A DNA stretch of 8,512 nt from Ghiorsea sp. (GTDB lineage: Bacteria > Pseudomonadota > Zetaproteobacteria > Mariprofundales > Mariprofundaceae), in NCBI GenBank assembly GCA_021772875.1, contig JAJFLD010000096.1, positions 1 through 8,512 of the forward strand. Reading direction: 5' to 3'. Below are positions 1 through 6,202 of this stretch, piece after piece (the first letter of the stretch is position 1; each line of letters starts with the position of its first letter). The notes under the pieces are model-generated. The model was not told the origin of the DNA. It searched no databases and was given only the letters and a program-made list of their open reading frames with translations. The position numbers and the translations under genes were made by a program.

Positions 1-220
1 CAGTGGCAACAACGCCTCAAACAAAGGCCGGATATATGTACGCAACTTTCCTTTGCTGCCAACCAACCTCTACCCTTGCAATGCGGGACGGACCATATAT
101 GAGTCTGAAATTTATATCTCGTCCATAATAAGGGGATGTTGATACAAATGGATGAACAACGGATACAGACAGTTGCAGATATTGCTTTATTTTTAAGAAA
201 CACGATAAATGCCTAATGGT
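1..220. other. Left edge, no convincing gene
   Basis: No complete gene can be supported here. On the plus strand, frame 1 is open from the window edge to a TGA at 100-102 and encodes 33 residues ending CGTDHI. This could be the tail of a gene that starts outside the window, but it is too short to recognise. A minus-strand frame of 72 codons (17-235) has no recognisable domain, membrane segment or ribosome binding site, and it runs across the promoter of the neighbouring gene, so I do not call it. The hexamer GATACA occurs twice (141-146 and 162-167), without obvious meaning. No rho-independent terminator is visible. Confidence 0.4.
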
Positions 221-249
221 TTCACATGGCATCATAGCTTCTCTATATT
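221..249 (+). promoter_or_regulatory. Predicted sigma-70 promoter of the LexA/UmuD-like gene
   Basis: A -35 box TTCACA (221-226, one mismatch to TTGACA) is separated by exactly 17 bases from a -10 box TATATT (244-249, one mismatch to TATAAT). This predicts a transcript start near 256 and a leader of about 70 bases before the ATG at 328. It was found by eye and has no experimental support, but the match and spacing are good for a region this AT-rich. Confidence 0.5.
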
Positions 250-260
250 ACATCACATCG

Positions 261-276
261 TTTGATATTATCCAAA
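261..276. promoter_or_regulatory. Possible operator, TTTG-N8-CAAA
   Basis: TTTG (261-264) and CAAA (273-276) form an inverted repeat around an 8-base AT-rich spacer, placed just downstream of the predicted transcript start. The 4-8-4 geometry equals that of the classical LexA box (CTGT-N8-ACAG) but the arms differ. No canonical CTGT-N8-ACAG box exists in 1-330. Autoregulation by the LexA/UmuD-like protein through this site is an inference only, and a 4-base inverted repeat can easily arise by chance. Confidence 0.2.
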
Positions 277-327
277 AGATAAACATTGACGGTTGTTCGG
301 TGCCCGTTTGGGTACTATGATTCGAGA

Positions 328-903
328 ATGAATACAAATGACCACGAATATTTGGCTAAACTTCAAAATTATTATGCAATGCATCGTATTATCCCTTCTC
401 ACAATGGCATTGCTGATTTAATAGGCATGTCAAAACGGGGAGCGGCTAAATTTGTAGAACGTATGGTGTTTGCAGGTTACTTGGGCAAAGCTCCTGATGG
501 CAGAGCTGTGCCTGAGAACAATTTCTTTGCCCGCTCTATTGTTGGCGTGGTTCCCGCTGGTTTGGCAAGCCCTGCTGCTGAGCTGATGGGCGACTCAATC
601 AGTATTGATGAGTATCTAGTAAAAAACCCATCTTCAACTGTATTGGTTGAAGTGAATGGTGAATCTATGATCAATGCTGGCATTAACCATGGAGATATCC
701 TTGTTGTTGAACGCAATGCTAACCCTAAAGTGAATGAAATCGTGGTTGCTATGATTGATGGTGAATTCACTATCAAATACTTACGTAGAGATGATCTAGG
801 CCTTTATTTAGAACCAGCGAATGATGCGTTCCCCATCATTCGCCCTGAATCAACTTTAGAAGTCTATGGTGAAATGGTTGGCCTATTCCGTAATAGGAAA
901 TGA
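328..903 (+). CDS. LexA/UmuD-family S24 self-cleaving regulator (UmuD-like, with winged-helix N-terminus)
   Basis: The protein is 191 residues from ATG 328. Residues about 5-55 resemble the LexA winged helix, with an IPSHNGIADLIGMS segment in the position of LexA's helix-turn-helix. The rest resembles UmuD: cleavage site VVPAGLASPA (Ala77-Gly78), catalytic Ser113 in NGESM and catalytic Lys150 in EFTIKYL. All residues needed for RecA*-stimulated self-cleavage are therefore present. E. coli UmuD (139 residues) lacks the DNA-binding part. A UmuD with an extra N-terminal domain that acts as an SOS repressor is known from Acinetobacter (UmuDAb), and the length here is similar. Inference: a damage-responsive repressor rather than a polymerase V subunit. 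No umuC follows. An in-frame TTG at 286 would give 205 residues; I prefer ATG 328 because the extra 14 residues lie before the conserved domain, although neither start has a strong ribosome binding site. By eye the gene is more AT-rich than the operon to its right. Confidence 0.88.
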   Translation: MNTNDHEYLAKLQNYYAMHRIIPSHNGIADLIGMSKRGAAKFVERMVFAGYLGKAPDGRAVPENNFFARSIVGVVPAGLASPAAELMGDSISIDEYLVKNPSSTVLVEVNGESMINAGINHGDILVVERNANPKVNEIVVAMIDGEFTIKYLRRDDLGLYLEPANDAFPIIRPESTLEVYGEMVGLFRNRK

Positions 904-914
904 AACAAACTCAA

Positions 915-931
915 AAAACAACACTTGTTTT
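915..931 (+). terminator. Weak hairpin after the UmuD-like gene
   Basis: AAAACAA (915-921) pairs perfectly with TTGTTTT (925-931) around a CAC loop, 11 bases past the stop codon. The 3' arm supplies a short T-run. The stem contains only one G-C pair, so it would be a weak intrinsic terminator at best. The placement, rather than the stability, suggests the role. Confidence 0.3.
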
Positions 932-1031
932 ACTGCGTCAAATTTAAATTAAGTCGGCACTGTTGTTCCAGCCGTACTTGCTGTGTTCCTAAGAATTACC
1001 TTTATTTAAAACATCTTGCAACAGTCTTATT

Positions 1032-1048
1032 TGTATGCGCTTCATACA
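1032..1048. other. Inverted repeat, possible stem-loop
   Basis: TGTATG (1032-1037) and CATACA (1043-1048) form a perfect 6-bp stem around a 5-base loop between the two convergent genes. No T-run follows on either strand, so it is not a standard intrinsic terminator. It may only be a transcript 3' end structure. Confidence 0.25.
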
Positions 1049-1061
1049 GAGTGTTAAATAA

Positions 1062-1073
1062 AGCTTATAAGCT
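1062..1073. other. 12-bp perfect palindrome AGCTTATAAGCT, possible weak terminator of the operon
   Basis: The palindrome lies 13 bases past the stop of the DUF58 gene. On the minus strand it is followed by TTATTT. As RNA it could form only a 4-bp stem with a 4-base loop, so terminator activity is doubtful. It could equally be a protein-binding site or chance. Confidence 0.2.
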
Positions 1074-1085
1074 CTCTTTCCAACC

Positions 1086-2399
1086 TTACAACATGCCTGC
1101 CCTTTTAATACGCCAGTAGTTTTGCAGCAGGTGGGTTGGAAGTTCTTCTGGGGTACCGTCCATGCTGATCATACGCATATAGTTCATTTTTTCGATTTGG
1201 CTGCGACGTTGCTGAAGAAACTCAGTAGCACCCGCCTTACGCAATACCGAGGCCATATCGTGAACTGGCTCTTGCAAGGCCTGATCAAGTGCAACTTCAT
1301 GTAAATCGGCAATCATCACCAGGTGGCGCGATTGTAACATCAGAGCAGCACGAGTAAGTTCCTCAGGCATGTCATCACGGGTATTGGTAATCAATACAAC
1401 CAGTGATCGACGCTGCTGGCGCTGCAACAGTTCGCGTGCTGCCGTAATGTAATCCGGAGCATCACTGCTGCATGGCAGATCATGTACGGCATGCAGCAGC
1501 CCATTCCATTCTTGCCTGCCTTTTTTTGGAGGAATCCAGTGGCTTTTCGCTGCAAAACTCAGCAACCCTAGACAATCTCCCTGATGCAGTGCCACCCAAG
1601 CAAGCAGCAGTGCAGCATTAAGTGCATGATCAAAATGACTCACGCCATTATCAATGGCGCGCATGCCTCGGCCTGCATCAAGCAGAATCACGACATGCTG
1701 ATTGCTCTCCTCATGAAACTCTTTGGCAATAGGGAGCCGATAACGGGAAGTAGCCTTCCAATCAATGTTGCGCAGACTGTCTCCAATGCGAAAGTCACGC
1801 AGTTGTAGAAATTCGGTACCCGCCCCGCGTCGAGGTTGAAGATGTACGCCCGGCAGCAGCTGTCGTTGATCGGAATTGATTGCCAATGCTTGAAGCAGTG
1901 AGATAAAATCAGGATAGACGCTGCTAATAGATATTTGACGATAACGAAAGACCCGACGCCAGAATCCCCAAGGTGATGATAATTGCAGTTCCGTGTTTTC
2001 AAAGCGAAGTTCACCCCGGCGCAAGGCTCGTAGCTGATAGCTGTAATCACCACTGCCATCTAACTGTATCGGTAGCCCTTTGGCCTCCACTTCCTGCGTT
2101 GGATGAAGATCGAACAACTGTCCGCATACGTGACCATCAAGAGACAAATGGATAGTCGTCCATTGATTTTGTGATAATCGTTCTGGCAATTTTCGCTTTA
2201 TCGTCAGCGATGGTATCGCTCCAGCAAAAATAAAATCAAAGGCTACAACTCCAAACAGCAGCGCTAAAGCAGCCAACCACAACCCGACTGCCATGCCATG
2301 CCATGCATCACTTCCCAAGATAGGCAGAAAAGCCAGTGGTAACAACAACCCTACCCCAAATAGCAACTGCCGAGATGGGGTGCGTGAGATGAGTAGCAT
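1086..2399 (-). CDS. DUF58 domain protein (vWA-like), partner of the MoxR ATPase
   Basis: The protein is 437 residues. Two membrane segments lie at about 12-30 and 35-60, followed by a beta-rich region (70-160) and the DUF58 signature at about 191-228, with GTEFLQLRDFRIGDSLRNID followed by W214 and K226-E-F. A von Willebrand A-like fold starts at about 236 (VVILLDAGRGM) and continues through VVLITNTRDD (334-343). The metal-binding DxSxS motif is degenerate: D241-A-G-R-G-M. DUF58 proteins are commonly encoded beside MoxR ATPases and are thought to couple ATPase action to a membrane or periplasmic target. This is the last gene of the operon. The stop of the moxR gene lies 45 bases upstream of the chosen ATG. 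That ATG (2397-2399) has a GAGG 8 bases upstream; an in-frame ATG at 2417 (six residues longer) lacks a ribosome binding site. The biochemical function of the family is not established. Confidence 0.9.
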   Translation of the reverse strand: MLLISRTPSRQLLFGVGLLLPLAFLPILGSDAWHGMAVGLWLAALALLFGVVAFDFIFAGAIPSLTIKRKLPERLSQNQWTTIHLSLDGHVCGQLFDLHPTQEVEAKGLPIQLDGSGDYSYQLRALRRGELRFENTELQLSSPWGFWRRVFRYRQISISSVYPDFISLLQALAINSDQRQLLPGVHLQPRRGAGTEFLQLRDFRIGDSLRNIDWKATSRYRLPIAKEFHEESNQHVVILLDAGRGMRAIDNGVSHFDHALNAALLLAWVALHQGDCLGLLSFAAKSHWIPPKKGRQEWNGLLHAVHDLPCSSDAPDYITAARELLQRQQRRSLVVLITNTRDDMPEELTRAALMLQSRHLVMIADLHEVALDQALQEPVHDMASVLRKAGATEFLQQRRSQIEKMNYMRMISMDGTPEELPTHLLQNYWRIKRAGML

Positions 2400-2407
2400 C
2401 GTCGTAT

Positions 2408-2411
2408 CCTC
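2408..2411 (-). promoter_or_regulatory. Ribosome binding site GAGG that favours the start at 2399
   Basis: GAGG stands 8 bases before the ATG at 2399-2397, a normal distance. The alternative in-frame ATG at 2417 is preceded by CCATCTT, which has no Shine-Dalgarno match. This decides the DUF58 start. Confidence 0.55.
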
Positions 2412-2444
2412 ACGCATAAGATGGCACGACTATCGAAAAATGCT

Positions 2445-3419
2445 TCATTGCCGTGGTGCCTCTACCTGCTGTAGCAATGCATCAATGAGCATGGTCGCAT
2501 CAATACCATCAATACGTGATTCTGCGGCTGGTTCGATGCGATGTACCAGTGCCACCAAAGCCACAGCTTTTACATCATCCGGAGTAATAAAACCACGCCC
2601 ATGCATCATAGCTCTTGCTTTGGCGAGCGTAAGTATGGCAATCGCCCCACGCGGCCCTGCACCGCGATTAATACCAGGAAAATCACGTGTGGCACGGTTA
2701 ATGCGCACCGCATAATCTCTAACCACAGGATCAACTCCCACCTTCATTGCCAGTTTCTGCAACGACACAATAAGCTCAATACCTGCCACCTGATGCACAT
2801 CATCCAACTGCAAAGTACCACCTCCTGCCGCAGCAAAAAGTGCAATTTTTTGTTCTTCTTCTTCATCAGGGTATTCCATGCTAATCTTGAGTAGGAAGCG
2901 ATCCAACTCGGCCTCTGGTAATGGATAAGTGCCCTCATGTTCGATAGGGTTCTGTGTTGCCAACACTAAAAAAGGTTGTGGCAGAAGATGAGTCTTCCCA
3001 TCAATAGTCACCTGCCGCTCTTGCATCACTTCAAGCAGTGCAGCCTGCGTTTTGGCTGGAGCACGATTGATTTCATCTGCAAGAAAAAGGTGGGTGAATA
3101 TCGGCCCTTTACGCACTACAAAATTTTGTTTCTGCATATCAAACAGTGCATGGCCAGTGATATCCGACGGCATCAGATCGGGGGTAAACTGTACTCGGGC
3201 AAAGTTGCCACCGAAACACTGCGCCAATGCACGAGCCAGTAAGGTTTTACCTAACCCCGGTACCCCTTCAATAAGTACGTGCCCTCCAGCCACCAACGCG
3301 CATAACACAAGCTCCACCGCCTGATGTTGTCCAATAACCACCTTAGCCACCTCATGCCGAATTGATTCCAATGCTCTGGTCGCTTGTTTCACCTGATTTT
3401 CGCTTATCACCTCTGTCAT
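2445..3419 (-). CDS. MoxR-family AAA+ ATPase
   Basis: The protein is 324 residues, a usual length for single-domain MoxR proteins, and cytosolic with no signal or membrane segment. Visible motifs: Walker A GVPGLGKT (52-59); Walker B LFLADEIN (111-118) with the catalytic Asp-Glu pair at 115-116; sensor 1 ATQNP (154-158); the conserved EAELDRF block (169-175); and sensor 2 GPRGAI (255-260). The lid helix region closes with ITPDDVKAVA (278-287). MoxR ATPases act as ring-forming chaperones that remodel or help to mature protein complexes, usually with a vWA-domain partner. Here the partner is the DUF58 gene directly downstream. The start ATG 3419-3417 has a GGAG 5 bases upstream. An in-frame ATG at 3569 would overlap the DUF4350 gene by 110 bases and add residues unlike the family, so it is rejected. 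All ATPase residues look intact. Confidence 0.95.
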   Translation of the reverse strand: MTEVISENQVKQATRALESIRHEVAKVVIGQHQAVELVLCALVAGGHVLIEGVPGLGKTLLARALAQCFGGNFARVQFTPDLMPSDITGHALFDMQKQNFVVRKGPIFTHLFLADEINRAPAKTQAALLEVMQERQVTIDGKTHLLPQPFLVLATQNPIEHEGTYPLPEAELDRFLLKISMEYPDEEEEQKIALFAAAGGGTLQLDDVHQVAGIELIVSLQKLAMKVGVDPVVRDYAVRINRATRDFPGINRGAGPRGAIAILTLAKARAMMHGRGFITPDDVKAVALVALVHRIEPAAESRIDGIDATMLIDALLQQVEAPRQ

Positions 3420-3424
3420 GGTTG

Positions 3425-3428
3425 CTCC
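3425..3428 (-). promoter_or_regulatory. Ribosome binding site GGAG of the moxR gene
   Basis: GGAG within GGCGGAGC lies 5 bases before ATG 3419. Together with the 40-base gap after the DUF4350 stop it marks independent initiation of moxR, unlike the overlapping membrane genes upstream. Confidence 0.6.
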
Positions 3429-3459
3429 GCCTTTTGTGTGTTTTTTGATTGACTTATTT

Positions 3460-4710
3460 TCAGCACTGATGCCTATAAAGCTGCCCCACGCCTGTAATTC
3501 TTTCGCTCTCATCAAGTTTTGATGGCTCCTGATCCAATGCTGCAGCCAGTTGCACAAAGGCTTTTTCATTTTTCAATGCCGCCGCTAGCATACGTTCTGC
3601 TGTTTCTTTACCACCAGCAATCTCAGTTATTTTTTGCAATAACGTTGTTTTATCTTTTACCGCGGCCAACTGACACAATAAGCTTTGTCCATAACCACGA
3701 CGCCACAACTGATAAGAGCAGGCTTCAATGTGTTCCAACCATGCTCGTCGTTCAGTCGAGGGCGATGGTAACAGCGGACCAAATCGTTGCTGTCCATACC
3801 AACCCCAAAGTAGTAACCAGAGCAACATTGACAGCATCAACTCGGGCATGTGTTGCCACAAAACATCCAGCAGGCTCGGGTACTCTTCCAGTTGTAAGCG
3901 CCACAATGGACCATCGCCGACCAGTTGTGCAAGAAGCCAACCATGATCATAAAGAGTGATTTCATGATTGCGCCAAAAAAGAAGACTCGTCACCACGTCA
4001 ATACGTCCTCTCCCCTGTACTCTACCGACCCATTTCAGGCCATTTCCATTTGAAAGCTTCAATGACCACTGATTATCCTCAACACTAAGAAAATAATCAT
4101 CATTTATGCTAAAACGAGCGCTACTACCATCAGTCAGTGGGTAGCGCATTAGCTTGCCTATACTCTTATCAGCATGTGTCTGTTGTGTAGGCAGCATATA
4201 AGGCATAATCTCACTGTCCCACGGCATTTCACTCTCTGCTTCTGATGGAGAAAATTCATAATCGTTTTGTGGCACACAAACGGATGGCGTCGATTCAGGA
4301 AAAGATTTTTTCGTCTTCACTGCCAGCGCTTGAAGCAGAGGGCCATCAGGTGTAATGACACCCTGAGTGTTGCTCATAGTGACCAGCAGATGGCCTCCGC
4401 TTTCCACCCAATGAAACAGATCTTCAACATTTTTTTCATTGAGCAGCTCCTGATTGGCATCCAGAAACAATAAACCATCGGCAGGAGGTAGCTCATATAA
4501 CTGCTGCAACTCACTGCTATCTACAGTTTCAATGCCATGGCGTTTCAACCAGATACGCGCCACCATAAACTCATCCAACCTAGCCTCTGCGCTGTAACCC
4601 AAGTCTGTGCGCTTCTGCTCCCACTTCAGTAGATAGACCATTACTACACCAGCAAGCAAGAGGAATACAACTAAGCTAAAACCTATGGTGCGATAACGTT
4701 CACGCAACAT
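3460..4710 (-). CDS. DUF4350 domain membrane protein
   Basis: The protein is 416 residues. An N-terminal membrane segment (about 9-28) is followed by a soluble region with the DUF4350 pattern: a SAEARLDEFMVARIWLKRHG stretch (40-59), a hydrophobic strand LLFLDANQ (80-87) and WVESGGHLLV (101-110). A second membrane segment lies at about 286-305, followed by QQRFGPLLPSPSTERRAWL and a helical cytosolic tail. The large middle part would then be extracytoplasmic. The DUF4350 fold has been likened to glutamine-amidotransferase or sugar-binding-like domains, but no catalytic residues can be named here. The gene overlaps the DUF4129 gene by 11 bases. ATG 4710-4708 is preceded by AGAGGTGG at good spacing; an in-frame ATG at 4767 would add 19 unlikely residues and deepen the overlap. 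Molecular function unknown; family context ties it to the MoxR-DUF58 pair. Confidence 0.85.
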   Translation of the reverse strand: MLRERYRTIGFSLVVFLLLAGVVMVYLLKWEQKRTDLGYSAEARLDEFMVARIWLKRHGIETVDSSELQQLYELPPADGLLFLDANQELLNEKNVEDLFHWVESGGHLLVTMSNTQGVITPDGPLLQALAVKTKKSFPESTPSVCVPQNDYEFSPSEAESEMPWDSEIMPYMLPTQQTHADKSIGKLMRYPLTDGSSARFSINDDYFLSVEDNQWSLKLSNGNGLKWVGRVQGRGRIDVVTSLLFWRNHEITLYDHGWLLAQLVGDGPLWRLQLEEYPSLLDVLWQHMPELMLSMLLWLLLWGWYGQQRFGPLLPSPSTERRAWLEHIEACSYQLWRRGYGQSLLCQLAAVKDKTTLLQKITEIAGGKETAERMLAAALKNEKAFVQLAAALDQEPSKLDESERITGVGQLYRHQC

Positions 4711-6202
4711 CTGCAACCACCTCTGGATGAACAATATGTTGCTGCCATGAATGGCATAGTGCTGCAATCATTGCCACATCAAGCTCTGCTCCGCCATAAG
4801 CAACTGCCAGCCAACTTTGTATCAATTGGCGAAAATATTCACGGTCTTCCATTGATAGGTGTTGATTGGCAAAGAGCAGGCATTCATATTCACTACAACC
4901 TGGGGGCAGTACTGTATCCAGATGTTCATAAAGTTTTGATAAGGCACCACGATAAAGCAGCGCCAATGCCTCCCTTTGTTGACCTTGCTGTAACAGGCTT
5001 AGTGCCTCTTGATCAACACCAGCCCATACTGGCTTGGTTGACACATGATTTTCAGCATTGATGGTTGTCTTTTCAAGTATGGTACTTGAAGCCATGGGTA
5101 TCACCACACCACGTATCCACTTGCCTATTTTATGACGATAACGCCAAAGTACGATGGCAACAAATGAAAGGAAAACCCCAAGGGCTAGCCAGCGAAAATA
5201 AGGAAAGAAAACTTCTACAAGCCAATAATACCAACTATGATCTTTCTCCAAATCAGGTTCGCTTGTAAACCATTGCTTCAATGCGACTGGGTACTTAAAG
5301 TTTACAACGCTGTGTACAGGCTCACTGCTCTCGATTGCATCAATTTCCTCCGCTACTGTATAACGATCTAGTGGCAAAGCTGAGGCATATATATCATTAC
5401 TTCCCAACAGGATTAAGGCTGGTAGAAGCAATGTTAGCAACACCTGTGTCGGTAACTTCCAGCTGCTACGAAGATGGCGAAAGGCAATCTCGATATCCCA
5501 GCCCTCTAAATCCATACGCCGATTGAGGTAGAGCGAAAAACCGCTAGCTACATAAAACGGAGTGATGATTGCTAGTGCTAGATAATAATAGATAACCTGA
5601 AATGTCTCTTGCCAGCCTTGCCCCTCTTCCATCACTTTTTGCAATGCTTCCTCCCAGTTAAAACTCATGATTGCGGGATCAAGCAGCTGTGGCATAAAGA
5701 TCATCAAATAAGTGAGCACGCCTGCAATATGTGCGCTAACAATAGTTAGCCAGTGAGCGGCATTAACTGCTCCGGTCCTGTGCAGCTGAAATACGCGTTG
5801 TCGATGCGTTTTGCGATCTGGCTGCTCAAGCATAGCAACCGGCGCATCCATGGAGCGGGCAAGATTAAAGCGGAAAATAGTCAAGGCATAGATAATTTCT
5901 AACCAAGATATCTCTCGCATTGCTTGCCAGACTTCGGAAGTTTTACATTTTTCATCAAAGGCTAAGCGACTGAGCATGAATAAAATGGGTCGTTCCCATA
6001 AGGGTAAAAGCCACCAAAAGATAAGGGTGACCCATAACGGATCACGCAGCAAAAGGCCAAGCAGCAACAATGCTGGCAAGGTGAAAACTAACCACGTTTT
6101 TATCAATGGCCAAAACCAGTATCTTGCCATGACCATACCCTGATCCAATGCCTCCCAATGGCTGCGAGGACGCAATGCCAACAATAGTTGATTCGGCCTC
6201 AT
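4700..6202 (-). CDS. Multi-pass membrane protein with C-terminal DUF4129 domain
   Basis: The protein is 500 residues. Hydrophobic segments appear at about 32-53, 56-76, 150-171, 202-222, 253-270 and 330-353. A soluble, mostly polar stretch (about 271-325) lies between the last two. The C-terminal DUF4129 domain (about 398-490) follows the last membrane segment and should be cytosolic; it contains ALLYRGALSKLYEHL (413-427) and a PPGCSEYEC stretch (433-441) where family members often have a Thr-Pro-x-Glu turn. DUF4129 is a recurrent companion of MoxR, DUF58 and DUF4350 genes and has no proven biochemical role. The chosen ATG 6202-6200 overlaps the SpoIIM stop as ATGA. A longer frame from 6307 would lie in the SpoIIM gene for 105 more bases and adds cysteine-rich residues unlike the family. 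Confidence 0.85.
   Translation of the reverse strand: MRPNQLLLALRPRSHWEALDQGMVMARYWFWPLIKTWLVFTLPALLLLGLLLRDPLWVTLIFWWLLPLWERPILFMLSRLAFDEKCKTSEVWQAMREISWLEIIYALTIFRFNLARSMDAPVAMLEQPDRKTHRQRVFQLHRTGAVNAAHWLTIVSAHIAGVLTYLMIFMPQLLDPAIMSFNWEEALQKVMEEGQGWQETFQVIYYYLALAIITPFYVASGFSLYLNRRMDLEGWDIEIAFRHLRSSWKLPTQVLLTLLLPALILLGSNDIYASALPLDRYTVAEEIDAIESSEPVHSVVNFKYPVALKQWFTSEPDLEKDHSWYYWLVEVFFPYFRWLALGVFLSFVAIVLWRYRHKIGKWIRGVVIPMASSTILEKTTINAENHVSTKPVWAGVDQEALSLLQQGQQREALALLYRGALSKLYEHLDTVLPPGCSEYECLLFANQHLSMEDREYFRQLIQSWLAVAYGGAELDVAMIAALCHSWQQHIVHPEVVADVA
4717..4724 (-). promoter_or_regulatory. Ribosome binding site AGAGGTGG of the DUF4350 gene
   Basis: It lies inside the 3' end of the DUF4129 gene, with GGTGG 6 bases before ATG 4710. 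It supports that start over the in-frame ATG at 4767. Confidence 0.5.

Larger units (their letters stand above)
904..1085. other. Convergent intergenic region
   Basis: This region separates the stop of the plus-strand UmuD-like gene from the stop of the minus-strand DUF58 gene, so both transcripts end here. It is AT-rich and holds three small inverted repeats but no credible gene. A plus-strand frame from a TTG at 925 to 1119 is cysteine-rich, shows no domain, and runs into the end of the DUF58 gene. Confidence 0.6.

Noticed and set aside
1..330. Canonical LexA box CTGT-N8-ACAG near the UmuD-like gene
   Set aside because: ACAG occurs at 165-168 and 169-172, but no CTGT stands at the required distance.
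925..1119. 64-codon plus-strand frame after the UmuD-like gene
   Set aside because: It has a TTG start without a ribosome binding site, shows no domain, and overlaps the end of the DUF58 gene.
1688..2059. 123-codon minus-strand frame inside the DUF58 gene
   Set aside because: It is a shadow frame of a well-supported gene, with no domain and no ribosome binding site.
2290..2305. Three tandem CCATG units
   Set aside because: They lie within the DUF58 coding region and encode part of its second membrane-proximal stretch. The repeat is too short to be called an element.
2293..2715. 140-codon plus-strand frame across the DUF58/MoxR junction
   Set aside because: It is antisense to two recognised genes; the Ser/Ala-rich translation has no domain.
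3420..3569. N-terminal extension of MoxR to an ATG at 3569
   Set aside because: It overlaps the DUF4350 gene by 110 bases, lacks family similarity, and the ATG at 3419 has a good ribosome binding site.
3519..3959. 146-codon plus-strand frame opposite the DUF4350 gene
   Set aside because: It is antisense to a gene with clear family motifs, has no recognisable features, and its composition looks like a reversed coding strand.
4711..4767. N-terminal extension of the DUF4350 protein to 4767
   Set aside because: AGAGGTGG sits correctly before ATG 4710, and the longer form would deepen the overlap with the DUF4129 gene without family support.
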